Positions 1 through 9,777 of a stretch of 64,000 nucleotides of DNA are shown here, piece by piece. The stretch comes from Bacteroides reticulotermitis JCM 10512 (lineage in GTDB: Bacteria; Bacteroidota; Bacteroidia; Bacteroidales; Bacteroidaceae). The stretch is from the NCBI RefSeq assembly GCF_000517545.1, contig NZ_BAIV01000024.1, forward strand, positions 1 through 64,000, in the 5' to 3' direction. The translations under genes and the position numbers were made by a program. Under the pieces are notes generated by a model. That model ran no database searches and was not told the origin of the DNA. It was given only the letters and a program-made list of their open reading frames with translations. How positions within the stretch are numbered: the stretch's first letter is position 1; each line of letters starts with the position of its first letter.

Positions 1-318
1 TCATAATGCAAAGTTACTGGTAGCTGTTAATATCCGACAAAGGGATTATTAAGCTATAGGCCTATATTGGTCAGAGTAGGTCCGCCAAAGTTGGGAATTC
101 GTACGACGAAGGTTGGTTTTCCCAAAATTAGTAAACGTCCATTTGTCTATCGGGATTTGTACAAACGAGGTTATTTAGGTCCATTCGGAAGGGATTATAT
201 CATAACCGGGTGGAGAATTCAAGAAGAATAACAGCATATTCGAAAACAAACGTTGAATTATGTCGATTGCTCAACCAGTCAATAGATTCTACTCTCTCTC
301 TCTCTTTAATATAAAAAT
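1..318. other. gene-poor left edge with CT repeat and short open frame
   Basis: No convincing gene is seen here. On the + strand a frame stays open for about 65 codons and ends in TAA at about 229-231 (last residues G-W-R-I-Q-E-E). It has no start codon in the window and I do not recognise its family, so it may be a gene remnant or chance. A (CT)7 microsatellite lies at about 292-306. Confidence 0.3.
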
Positions 319-362
319 CCGGTTCTAATTGTGTCCGATGATAACGGTACGATTAGAACCGG
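319..362 (-). terminator. stem-loop after panB-like remnant
   Basis: A perfect 11-bp inverted repeat, CCGGTTCTAAT at 319-329 and ATTAGAACCGG at 352-362, encloses a 22-base loop. On the minus strand it follows the stop codon of the panB-like remnant and runs into an A/T-rich stretch, so it is probably that gene's old terminator. Weaker T-tract than a classical intrinsic terminator. Confidence 0.5.
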
Positions 363-369
363 AACCCTT

Positions 370-475
370 TCAATAGCTTTCAATCATTTGTGGGAACTTT
401 TCTTCTTTGACATCCTGAATATAGCTTTGTGTAGCTTCGGTCATTATGGTATGCAGGCCGGCGTATCGATAACAG
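370..475 (-). pseudogene. possible remnant of panB C-terminus
   Basis: Reading the minus strand into a TGA at 370-372 gives roughly 33 residues ending R-Y-A-G-L-H...M-T-E-A-T-Q-S-Y-I-Q-D-V-K, then E-E-K-F-P-Q-M-I-E-S-Y. This resembles the C-terminus of ketopantoate hydroxymethyltransferase (PanB; pantothenate synthesis), which typically ends with an RRYA motif, then a SY-DVK segment and an FP...E-Y tail. Upstream of about 470 the frame is lost and no longer resembles PanB, and no full gene is present. The stem-loop at 319-362 sits where its terminator would be. I infer a decayed fragment left by a deletion. The match is from memory of the family and is short. Confidence 0.4.
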
Positions 476-705
476 CTTCTTTCGTTGTTTAAAGTATTGA
501 AAACTATTTCGGTGCCTCAACAAATTCTTTTGCTTGAAGAAGTATCTCTGAATGGTGAGTTTGAGAAACTATAATATAGCGATTGTTCTTTTTATAGGGC
601 AAAAAGATTTAAAATCTATCAAAAAAGAAACTTTATTATATAAATGTGGCTTTAATTAGTAGGTTTTACTTCTCTTTTATTATTTTTGTCGAAACATTCG
701 CTAAA

Positions 706-2169
706 ATGCTAAAAAGATTATTCAAGAAGAAAGATATCACTGCCATACTCAATGAATCGGAGAACTCCACCGACGGGCTCAAACGTAGCCTTTCGGCTTT
801 CAACCTCGTAACACTCGGTATAGGCGCCATTGTAGGTACAGGAATATTTGTGATCACCGGTCAGGCAGCAGCCGCTTATGCAGGCCCTGCGCTGACCATT
901 TCCTTTTTCATATCCGCACTGGGCTGTGTGATGGCAGGTCTATGTTATGCTGAGTTTGCCGCCATGATTCCCGTGTCCGGTAGTGTGTATTCGTACAGCT
1001 ACACAACGATGGGGGAGATATTGGCTTGGTTTATCGGGTGGATTCTCATACTCGAATACCTCTTTGCTTGCTCGAGTGTGGCCGTTGGCTGGTCGGGGTA
1101 TATGCTCAGCCTGCTCCATGAGTGGGGGCTGGATCTACCTGCGCAACTATCTTACGCTACGTTCGATCATACCAAAGAAGGTTGGGTGTGGACAGGCAGC
1201 ATCATCAATTTTCCGGCAATCTTTATTGTGTCGGTCGTGTCGGCCTTCCTCATTGGAGGAATCAAGCAATCGGCCTGGGTGAACAATATCATTGTAATCA
1301 TCAAAGTGAGTGTGATTCTGCTATTTGTAGGCTTCGGACTTTCGTATGTCGATGTAGGTAACTGGACTCCTTACATTCCCGAAAACACCGGAACTGTAGG
1401 CGAATACGGTTGGACTGGAATCCTCCGTGGAGCCGCGGTCGTCTTTTACGCCTACCTCGGCTTCGACGCATTGTCGACCGCTGCCGGTGAGGCACGCAAT
1501 CCGCAGCGGGATATGCCCAAGGGAATATTAATCTCTTTGTCGATATGTGCGGTGCTTTACATTGCCGTAACCACGGTTCTCACCGGAATTGTACACTATA
1601 AAGAGTTGAATGTAGCGGCTCCTATCGCTGTGGCTGTTGATCAGGCAGGGGCGGGGCTTTCCTGGTTAAGCCCTTTCATCAAGTTGGGAGCGGTTGCGGG
1701 ACTTAGTTCGGTGATTCTGGTGATGATGCTCGGACAAGCCCGTATCTACTATTCCATATCGAAAGACGGACTCTTGCCCAAAGTCTTCTCCAAAGTGCAT
1801 AGCAAGCATGGCATACCGCGCAACGCTACGGTTTTCGCTAGCATTATTACCGGATTAATCGCCGGTCTCTTTCCGTTGCATGTTCTCAGCGAACTGGTGT
1901 CTATCGGTACGCTGATGGCGTTTACCATTGTTTGTATCTCTATCATGATATTGCGCAAAACACAACCCGGCCTCAAGCGTCCTTTCCGTACGCCTTGGGT
2001 GCCTTTTATTCCTTTGCTCGGAGCCGGAATCTGTATCGTACAGATGGTCTTTTTGCCATGGAGCACGTGGGAACGGATGATTGCATGGACAATTCTGGGA
2101 TTCATTATTTATTTCCTTTATGGCATCAAACACAGCAAGCTGAATGAGCCGGATAAAACCGGGAGATAG
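706..2169 (+). CDS. APC-family amino acid permease
   Basis: A 487-residue polytopic inner-membrane transporter of the amino acid-polyamine-organocation superfamily, closest in style to the cationic amino acid transporter (CAT/YfnA) group. The N-terminal signature L-G-I-G-A-I-V-G-T-G-I-F (about residues 37-48) is the conserved TM1 substrate/Na-site motif of APC carriers. At least twelve hydrophobic segments follow, and the tail is basic. The ATG at 706 is preferred over the in-frame ATG at 646 because the upstream 20 residues are unlike the family, while M-L-K-R-L-F-K-K-K fits a cytoplasmic N-terminus. It stands alone, with 170 bp to the next gene. The substrate cannot be fixed from sequence; amino acid uptake or exchange is the family role. 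Confidence 0.85.
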   Translation: MLKRLFKKKDITAILNESENSTDGLKRSLSAFNLVTLGIGAIVGTGIFVITGQAAAAYAGPALTISFFISALGCVMAGLCYAEFAAMIPVSGSVYSYSYTTMGEILAWFIGWILILEYLFACSSVAVGWSGYMLSLLHEWGLDLPAQLSYATFDHTKEGWVWTGSIINFPAIFIVSVVSAFLIGGIKQSAWVNNIIVIIKVSVILLFVGFGLSYVDVGNWTPYIPENTGTVGEYGWTGILRGAAVVFYAYLGFDALSTAAGEARNPQRDMPKGILISLSICAVLYIAVTTVLTGIVHYKELNVAAPIAVAVDQAGAGLSWLSPFIKLGAVAGLSSVILVMMLGQARIYYSISKDGLLPKVFSKVHSKHGIPRNATVFASIITGLIAGLFPLHVLSELVSIGTLMAFTIVCISIMILRKTQPGLKRPFRTPWVPFIPLLGAGICIVQMVFLPWSTWERMIAWTILGFIIYFLYGIKHSKLNEPDKTGR

Positions 2170-2303
2170 ATTGAAAGTAGTAGTAGATCAGTTACTTGGC
2201 TGTAGAAGTAACTCTGTATTACATCACACGGGCGGAAATGAATAGATTTCCCTGAAGTGCGAATTTAAGTGGTTGAAAATAGATCAACTTTATGTTTTAT
2301 TGC

Positions 2304-2311
2304 TACCTTTG
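2304..2311 (+). promoter_or_regulatory. -7 box TACCTTTG before ECF sigma gene
   Basis: Matches the Bacteroides primary-sigma consensus TAnnTTTG, 30 bp before the start codon at 2342. No clear -33 TTTG at the ideal spacing. Confidence 0.5.
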
Positions 2312-2341
2312 ATGTAAGTACTTTAGAATTAAACATGAAAC

Positions 2342-2923
2342 ATGACAGACTTAACTAAAGATAACTTGTTTATAAAGCGTTTCAATGCCGGTGAACAGCA
2401 TGCGTTTAAAGAGCTGTTTCACCGCTATTACAAACCCCTTTGCAGCTATGTTTATGCCATAATCAAAGACGTTGAAGCTACGGACGACATTGTACAGGAT
2501 CTGTTTCTGGTGCTATGGAATAGAAAGGCCGATTTTGATCATATAAACCGCATCGCTTCTTTCTTGTTTATTTCCGCGCGCCATGCCAGCTTCAATTTAT
2601 TGGATCATGAGGAAGTGAAGCTGAGGAAAATGAGCGAATACTTATCCGAATACCATAGCGAGGAGACGGAAGAACATCTGCTGATTGAAGAGTTTGACCA
2701 TATGCTCAATCGCTGGGTGGAATCTCTGCCTACCGAGTGTGGCAAAATCATGAAGCTAACTTTAGCCGGCAAAAAGAATAAAGAGATTGCTGACGAACTC
2801 GCTATCTCTGTCCAGACAGTTAAAAACCAGAAGGTAAAGGGCTTTAAAATTTTACGTACTTTATACAGACAAGACTATCTGCTGATCATCCTTTTCATTA
2901 ACTTGTTCAAATATTCGGGATAA
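2342..2923 (+). CDS. ECF RNA polymerase sigma factor (FecI-like)
   Basis: A 193-residue extracytoplasmic-function sigma-70 factor of the Bacteroidetes expansion type. Region 2 spans about residues 20-90 (F-H-R-Y-Y-K-P-L-C-S-Y-V then D-D-I-V-Q-D-L-F). Region 4 with its helix-turn-helix lies near residues 142-172 (N-K-E-I-A-D-E-L-A-I-S-V-Q-T-V-K-N). The hydrophobic C-terminal tail is common in this group. An ATG at 2335 is out of frame, so 2342 is the start. It is followed by a FecR anti-sigma gene and a SusC receptor carrying an STN domain. This is the classic trans-envelope cascade in which substrate binding at the outer membrane frees the sigma factor to transcribe the susCD operon. Confidence 0.92.
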   Translation: MTDLTKDNLFIKRFNAGEQHAFKELFHRYYKPLCSYVYAIIKDVEATDDIVQDLFLVLWNRKADFDHINRIASFLFISARHASFNLLDHEEVKLRKMSEYLSEYHSEETEEHLLIEEFDHMLNRWVESLPTECGKIMKLTLAGKKNKEIADELAISVQTVKNQKVKGFKILRTLYRQDYLLIILFINLFKYSG

Positions 2924-2986
2924 AAATTTAAAACCCGCATAGTACGTTCTTCCTTCTCGGCTGTTATACTGTAAAACGACAAGACG

Positions 2987-4117
2987 ATGAGGAGAGACAG
3001 GTTAACCTATTTATTATTTCAATACTATATACACGAACTTTCTGAACAGGAAATCAGAGAGCTACAACTGTGGTTGGATGAATCTCCTAAGCATCGGCTG
3101 TTGTTGGAGAAAGTAATGGATGCCGACAGGATAAATGAACAAAGAGACGTCGAAAGCCTTTTCGACGAACAGAAAGCCTGGCAAAAACTCTCTCCCCGTT
3201 TATCAATCAGAAAACAGAAAAAAAGGTTTCACCTTCGGTTGATTCGCTATGCGGTAGCCATATTGGCCGTGATCGCATTCGACTGTTTGTACTGGCTGAA
3301 CCGCTCCGACTCAACCTCGGAAGTTACACGGCCGTTGACCGAACAGCCCGACTTATGGGCAGCGAAGGAAAATGTGACACTCTCATACAATGGCAAAGAA
3401 AAAGTACTCAATAGCAACCAATATACGGTAAAAGACACGACAATTCTTTCTGAACGTGAGTTGAAAACTGCCGAGATACTCACAATTGATGTGGCTCGGG
3501 GGAATACCTTTAGTCTGATTCTGGACGACGGAACTCAAATCGTACTCAACTCGGCTACCAGAATTAGCTTCCCCCGGCACTTCAATTCTAATATGCGCGA
3601 AGTAACGTTGTGGTATGGTGAGGCCTATTTTCAAGTGGCTAAGTCTGCACAAAAACCGTTTGTTGTCCACAAAGGGCAGTCGCAAATCCGTGTGCTTGGA
3701 ACGAGTTTTAATATAAATGCGTATGCAAATGAAAATACGATAACTACGACATTGGTCGAAGGGGAAGTCTCTTTCTCCTCGGTAAACAAACAGAATTACT
3801 CACTCACCCCCGGTATGCAAAGCTGCATGAACACACAGACCGGCGAAACGGAGCTGAGGAGTGTGAATACAGCAGTTTACACAGCATGGATTGAAGGTAA
3901 GTTTATCTTCCAATCGATGGAACTGGAAGCGATCATGCGGCAGATAGAACGCTGGTATGCGGTGGATGTTGTCAATCGGGCCGGAGAATCGCAAAACTCT
4001 CACTTTCGGGGAACAATTAGCCGGGACCTGAGCCTGCAACAGGTACTGGACATACTACAACAAACGACGGACTTAACTTTTACTCTGGATGAACGCACGA
4101 TAACTATCACACAATAA
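2987..4117 (+). CDS. FecR-family anti-sigma factor
   Basis: A 376-residue inner-membrane anti-sigma factor. The cytoplasmic N-terminal part (about 1-80) would hold the ECF sigma factor. A single membrane helix lies near residues 86-103 (Y-A-V-A-I-L-A-V-I-A-F-D-C-L-Y-W-L). The periplasmic FecR domain is about 165-265, with the conserved L-D-D-G-T-x-I-V-L-N-S and G-E-A-Y-F-Q-V. A DUF4974 domain at about 305-372 is expected to contact the STN domain of the receptor. Gene order sigma, FecR, SusC and the 63-bp spacing from the sigma gene support one regulatory unit. Length is normal for the Bacteroides family. Confidence 0.92.
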   Translation: MRRDRLTYLLFQYYIHELSEQEIRELQLWLDESPKHRLLLEKVMDADRINEQRDVESLFDEQKAWQKLSPRLSIRKQKKRFHLRLIRYAVAILAVIAFDCLYWLNRSDSTSEVTRPLTEQPDLWAAKENVTLSYNGKEKVLNSNQYTVKDTTILSERELKTAEILTIDVARGNTFSLILDDGTQIVLNSATRISFPRHFNSNMREVTLWYGEAYFQVAKSAQKPFVVHKGQSQIRVLGTSFNINAYANENTITTTLVEGEVSFSSVNKQNYSLTPGMQSCMNTQTGETELRSVNTAVYTAWIEGKFIFQSMELEAIMRQIERWYAVDVVNRAGESQNSHFRGTISRDLSLQQVLDILQQTTDLTFTLDERTITITQ

Positions 4118-4181
4118 ATCGGAACTGACTTAATCTAAATAACCTTTTAAGAATATATTAATGTAACCTTATTGAAAAATT

Positions 4182-7100
4182 ATGATTATTAAACATGAAG
4201 ACATTCTCAAGCAAAAGTCTCGCAAGGTGACGGAGACTCTTTCCCCGAAAGGGGTAAAACGTATGGTCTGTTTGGCAATCGTTCTGTGCATTTGTTCCAT
4301 GCTGAATGTGCAGGCAACGGTCCAACAGCAACGAATCACAGTTTCTCTGAAAAACGTGACTATAGAAGCGGCAATGAGCAAAGTGGAGGCTTTATTGCAT
4401 CAAAGTTTTTTTGTTAACCGGGAATCGGTCAATATGAACCGCACCGTGAATCTGGAATTGAACAATGCTACTTTGGAGGTCTTGGTTGAGAAGCTGTTTG
4501 GCAAAGGCTTCAAATACGAATTGGTGAATAATATTATTGTTATCTCTAAAAGGAAGGAAGAAAGCAGTGCTTTGCAGCAGGCTCAACAGCCCAAACAAGC
4601 TCAGGAAACGGTGGTTACGGGAGTTGTGCTCGAAGAGTCGGGCGGGATGGTACCGGGAGCCTCTGTTATGCTCAAAGGGACAACAATTGGTGTGGCAACC
4701 GATATAAACGGTAACTTTTCCTTGAAAGTACCGGCTTCTCATAAGGGGAAGAAAATAATTGTATCGGTTTCGTTTGTGGGTATGAAGAAAGTCGAAAGGG
4801 AATACACCGGCAAACCGTTGACTTTTAAATTGGAAGAGGATATGGCCGTTATTGGCGATGTGGTGGTGAATGGCTACTTCCAACAGGCGAAAAATAGCTT
4901 TACGGGTGCTGCTCGTACCATCTTACAGGAGGATTTGCAGAAGGCGAGTAATCAAAACATACTGACAGCACTTCAGAATATCGACCCTTCTTTTATGAAA
5001 GTCGAAAACAATTTGATGGGTTCTAACCCGAATGTAATACCTGATTTCCAAATTCGAGGATCGAGCAGTATCTCGACCATGGAAAGCTCGTATACCGGTA
5101 ACCCGAATATGCCGGTGTTTATTGTCGACGGCTTTGAGGCGTCGGCAGAGAAGGTGTTTGATATGGACTTACCGGGTGGCTTCTATTACCCTGCTCAAGG
5201 ATGCGGCAGCAACTGCTATTTACGGTTCGCGAGCATCTAATGGTGTGGTTGTAATTACGACCAATGTACCGGCTAAAGGTAAGATCCAGTTGAGCTACAA
5301 TGCAGATGCTACTATCTATATGGCCGATCTGAGCGATTATGATTTATGTAACGCAACAGAAAAGCTGGAGATTGAACGCTTGGCAGGAATGTACACAGCC
5401 CGCGCTGTGGCCGATCAGATTAATCTGGATGAATCGTATAATACGAAATTGAGCAATATACAGAAAGGATATAATACATATTGGTTGGATAAACCGATTG
5501 ACAAATCGGCTATTGCCCAAAAACATTCACTTCGTTTGGATGGGGGGACTGATAATATCCGCTATGCCATGGAAGTGAACTATAGTGATACGCCGGGAGT
5601 TATGAAAGGCTCCGGACGTAAACGTATGGGAGTCGGTATGGATTTGCAGTATATCTATAAGAATATCACATTTAAGAATAGTCTGACGTATTCGGATGTA
5701 TCTGCTGTTGATTCACCTTACGGATCGTATAGCACGTATGGGACGTTAAACCCTTATGTACGTTATAAGAATGATGAGGGTCATTATATTTATAAAGTGG
5801 ATGAGTTTGCTCCAGTGGGTTATGCAACTACTTACCCTTCTTACAACCCCTTGTTTAACACAACACTGCATACTAAAAGTGAAAATGGCTATAGTGACCT
5901 GACTAACAACTTCGGTATTGATTGGACGGTGATGGAAGACTTACGCTTAAAAGGAAGCTTCGCTATTATACGTCAGAATACGGACTCAGATACCTTTAAA
6001 CCGGCTAAACATACGGATTTTGCCAACTATAGTATTGAGGACTTCGACCGTAGAGGTTCTTATGTCGCTTCTAGAGGCGAATCAACGATCTATAATGCTA
6101 ACTTGATTTTGACGTATTTCTGGCAAATGAACAAACATGTCTTAAACAGTAATCTTGGCTGGAACATACAGGAGAATGTCAATAAATCATTTAGCGTACA
6201 GGCAGAAGGATTCCCGAATGAAAAGCTGGACTATATCAGTTTTGCAACTCAATATCAAAAAAACGGGTCACCATCCGGTAGCGAATATACATCGCGCCTA
6301 GTTGGTTTTCTGGGGAATGTGAATTATAGCTATGACGAGAAATATTTGTTAGATCTCTCTTTCCGTGGAGATGCTTCCTCACGCTTTGGCTCAGACAATC
6401 GTTGGGCACCTTTCTGGTCGGTAGGCTTAGGTTGGAATATTCACAATGAGAAATTCTTGAAAAAGGTGGAGTGGATAGACCGCCTGAAGATTAGAGCCTC
6501 TTATGGGCTGACCGGTAGCCAGGATTATAACCCTTATCAGGCGATTACCACGTATCAGTATCTGTCGGGTTCGCGTTATCACAATTCGGTTGGAGCATCG
6601 GTAATAGCTATGGGGAATGAAGATCTGGGATGGCAGCGGACTACGCAGCAGAACTATGGGCTTGATTTGGACTTTTGGAAGAATCGGATAACGTTGACTG
6701 CAAACTTTTATGTGAAAGACTCGAAGGATGTGTTGACGGCCGTCACACTTCCCCCTTCTTTGGGCTTTGGTTCGTATATGGACAATCTGGGAGAGGTGCA
6801 GAACGTGGGTTATGAGGTTGATCTTCGTGTAGCGATTCTTGAGAATAAGCGTGATCGTTTGTTCTGGAGTGTCAACGCAACTGTTCTACATAATACAAAT
6901 AAACTGAAGAAAATCTCGAATGCACTGAAGGCTTATAACGAAAAGCAGGATAACGAGTCATCAGCCGGTTCTAACCGTCCGAAAGTACGCTATATTGAGG
7001 GACAATCAATGAACTCTATCTGGGTGAATGAGTCTTTGGGAATCGACCAGCCACGGGAAATGAACTCTTTCGCGCGAAGAATGGAGATGTCGTTTCTGAC

Positions 7101-7607
7101 TGGAGCCCCGATAATTACGTGATCGGAGGATGTGCTGACCCTACAATACAAGGTACATTCGGCACAAATTTCTCATGGAAAGGATTCCAGTTGAATATGA
7201 TTTTCAGGTATAGTTGTGGCGGGTATATTTATAACCAAACCTTGGTCGATAAAGTGCAAGATGCCGACTTACGCTACAATGTAGACCGTCGTGTATTCCT
7301 CGATCGTTGGCAGAAACCGGGTGACGAAGTGATGTTCGCTAAGTTTGGTGACGGATTCGGAGCTAATGTGGGTCATTCAACCAAGCCAACTTCCCGTTTT
7401 ATTGAGAAGAATAACTATTTGGATCTTGCGACTCTGAATATTGCGTATGATATTAATATGCCGTGGATGAAACGTATCGGATTGAAACGTCTGAAGGCTA
7501 CGTTCTACATGAATGATGTGTTTCATATCTCAACTGTAAAACAAGAGAGAGGAATAAGCTATCCATATGCTCGCAATTTCAGTGTCGGCTTGCAAGCCCG
7601 TTTCTAA
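4182..7607 (+). CDS. SusC/RagA-type TonB-dependent receptor with STN domain, two frameshifts
   Basis: Outer-membrane TonB-dependent transporter, about 1142 residues once two frameshifts are repaired. Domains in order: signal segment to about residue 45; STN signalling domain about 50-122; carboxypeptidase-regulatory-like domain about 140-220; plug with the family motif S-I-T-L-L-K-D-A-A-A-T-A-I-Y-G-S-R-A; then the beta barrel to a terminal G-L-Q-A-R-F. The reading frame breaks at about 5172, where D-L-x-R-V loses two bases (likely AAC reduced to C). It breaks again at 7048, where CCCA appears as CCA (D-P-A-T-G-N-E). The net loss is three bases and the frame is restored. With SusD it should import an unidentified oligomer. 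The STN domain ties it to the upstream sigma/FecR pair. Sequencing error is more likely than decay. Confidence 0.88.
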
Positions 7608-7629
7608 ACTTTATAAAAATAGATTGATT

Positions 7630-9045
7630 ATGAAAATACAAACGAATATGTATATCGTACTTTTAGGACTTTTGGTCCTCACTTCTTGCAGTGACTGGCT
7701 GGATGTAGATCCAAAGTCGCAAGTCAAAAAAGAAGTGTTGTTTGAAAGTGAATCCGGATATCGGGATGCTTTGATGGGCGTCTATACAATAATGGGACGA
7801 ACCGGACTTTACGGTGGCAATGAAACAATGGGTTTTTTGGATATTCTGGCACAAAGCTACTCGGAAATTGGTGCTGTTTTGGAAGAGATACCTAAATATA
7901 ATTATGAAAATAGTACGGCAGAGTCAACTATTAATTCGATTTGGTCGGGCAACTATAATGCCATTGCCAACTGCAACTATATATTGGAGGATATTGATAA
8001 GAAGCAGTCGATCTTTAGTAAAGGAACTTACGAAACCGTCAAGGGTGAAGCTTTGGCACTGAGAGCCTATCTGCATTTTGACTTGCTCCGTGCTTTCGCT
8101 CCTTCCTATAAAACGGGAGCTGATCGGGACGCTATTCCGTATGTTAATATAATTTCTAAGAAACCGATCCCTCAATCTACCGTGGCGGAGGTGTTGGACT
8201 ATGCGATTCGCGATGTAGAGGAAGCACGCACGTTGATTAAACCTTTTGATCCGCTAGGCCCTGCATACGAAACGTATGAGGAACTTAAGTATTCGAACGA
8301 GGAGTTTATTGAGGATGATGGATTTTGGTTGTATCGTAAGTCGCGTCTGAACTATTACGGGATGACTGGCCTACTTGCCCGCATGTATCTCTATCAAAAC
8401 AACAAAGCGAAAGCGCTTGAATGTGCCCGGGAAGTTATTGACTCTGAGAAATTCTCTTTGATCACGGAAGAGGAAATCAAGAAGAGTGAGTATTCACTGG
8501 CCGAACTGATGGAGAAAAAGGAGTACATATCTTCTATTTACGTATATAATATGGATGATGGACGCTCGAAACGGTACTTTAAAGACAAGGCAGATATGAT
8601 CTGTTTTATAGGATCCTCTCGTCGGTCTGATCTTTTTGGAGCATTAGGAGTCGATATTGACTGGCGGAACCAGAAAGGCTTTTCTATGAATAAAGGAGAA
8701 AGCAAGGCTTTTATTAATAAGTACATGATATCCAATCGCATCCCTTTGATCAAACTATCGGAAATGTACTTGATAGCCGCTGAAGCTTCGGGAGATAAAG
8801 AAGTATTGCAGGTGCTGCGTGACCATCGTGGCTATATGAACTATCCGTTGAGTGAAGCAAGCAGTTTGGGCGATGAAATTACGAAAGAGTACCGAAAAGA
8901 GTTCTTGGCAGAAGGACAACTCTTTTACTATTACAAACGACTGAATTTTGAGCGTATACCTTTCGCTACTTCTGTTGCGACTGAAAAGGTATATGTATTA
9001 CCGATGCCGGATAATGAATTAGAATTTGGAGACATAAAACAATAA
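7630..9045 (+). CDS. SusD/RagB family outer-membrane lipoprotein
   Basis: A 471-residue surface lipoprotein that forms the lid over the SusC transporter and binds its substrate. The lipobox L-V-L-T-S-C-S-D-W-L-D near residues 14-24 is typical, as is the TPR-rich N-terminal part (A-L-R-A-Y-L-H-F-D-L-L-R-A-F-A). The C-terminal P-L-I-K-L-S-E-M-Y-L-I-A-A-E motif is diagnostic of RagB/SusD. The ATG at 7630 is chosen because it starts a lipoprotein signal, while the open frame from 7567 overlaps the end of SusC. Length is at the short end of the family. It is co-transcribed with SusC (22 bp apart). No glycoside hydrolase is adjacent, so a glycan substrate should not be assumed. Confidence 0.92.
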   Translation: MKIQTNMYIVLLGLLVLTSCSDWLDVDPKSQVKKEVLFESESGYRDALMGVYTIMGRTGLYGGNETMGFLDILAQSYSEIGAVLEEIPKYNYENSTAESTINSIWSGNYNAIANCNYILEDIDKKQSIFSKGTYETVKGEALALRAYLHFDLLRAFAPSYKTGADRDAIPYVNIISKKPIPQSTVAEVLDYAIRDVEEARTLIKPFDPLGPAYETYEELKYSNEEFIEDDGFWLYRKSRLNYYGMTGLLARMYLYQNNKAKALECAREVIDSEKFSLITEEEIKKSEYSLAELMEKKEYISSIYVYNMDDGRSKRYFKDKADMICFIGSSRRSDLFGALGVDIDWRNQKGFSMNKGESKAFINKYMISNRIPLIKLSEMYLIAAEASGDKEVLQVLRDHRGYMNYPLSEASSLGDEITKEYRKEFLAEGQLFYYYKRLNFERIPFATSVATEKVYVLPMPDNELEFGDIKQ

Positions 9046-9051
9046 GCGTAT

Positions 9052-9755
9052 ATGAAAAAGATATTCATACTTAGTATACTGCTTGCCACGTTGTGTGCAA
9101 GTTGCAAAAACAATGAAAACTATCCATTTAAAGGAGCGGACGCTGTCTACTTTCAGGCAAATGGAGATTGGGCTGTGGTACAGGATAGTATAAACTATAG
9201 TTTTGCAGGAAAAGGCGTGGATGAGGCTGTTGTTGGGATCAGAATCAACCTGTTGGGTTATGCTAGTCCGCAGGATCGAAAGGTGCGTGTAGTAGTGGAT
9301 GAGGAGGAAACAACCGCTAAGGAAGGGGTACATTATCAGGCATTGAAAAATGAATATACGCTTCCGGCAGACTCTGTTTACCTCATGCTTCCTGTAATTG
9401 TGTACAATAAGGACGAAACGCTCGAAAACAGAAGTGTAACTTTAGACTTACAGTTGGAGGAAACCGAAGATCTCCAGCTGGGGATTGCCGGCCGTACGAA
9501 AGTTCGTTTGCTTATTAACAATATGCTCAAGAAACCTACGTATTGGGAGCAAGCGTTAAAATATAGTTTTGGTGTTTATTCCCGTACCAAGCATGAACTG
9601 TGCATCTTATTACTCGGTTTCGATTTTCCGGAGGACGTGAATGATTATGATGTTACTGACCAATTTGGGAGGTCTCTGGAATGTACATGAGCAATTATTT
9701 TGAAGAGAACTATCCTGTCTATGATGAGAACGATAACATCATCGAACCTTGGTAA
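9052..9755 (+). CDS. DUF4843-like lipoprotein, frameshift near the end
   Basis: About 234 residues, periplasm- or surface-facing lipoprotein (lipobox L-C-A-S-C-K about residue 18) with an all-beta body, resembling the DUF4843 proteins that follow many SusCD pairs. The typical features are the early A-V-Y-F-Q strand and the D-x-x-x-x-L-x-L-x-L strand pattern. The frame closes at 9690, but a shift at about 9683 (TGG reduced to TG) continues it as Y-M-S-N-Y-F-E-E-N-Y to TAA at 9753-9755. It starts 6 bp after susD. Role unknown; proteins of this class are thought to assist substrate capture. The family call rests on position and general sequence character. Confidence 0.65.
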
Positions 9756-9777
9756 AACAGCGTAAATATAGATGATT

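Noticed and set aside
4182-7607. SusC gene as a true pseudogene or programmed frameshift
   Set aside because: The two breaks restore the original frame exactly, family sequence is intact on both sides, no slippery-site signature is evident, and the same one-sided indel pattern affects many unrelated genes in the window.
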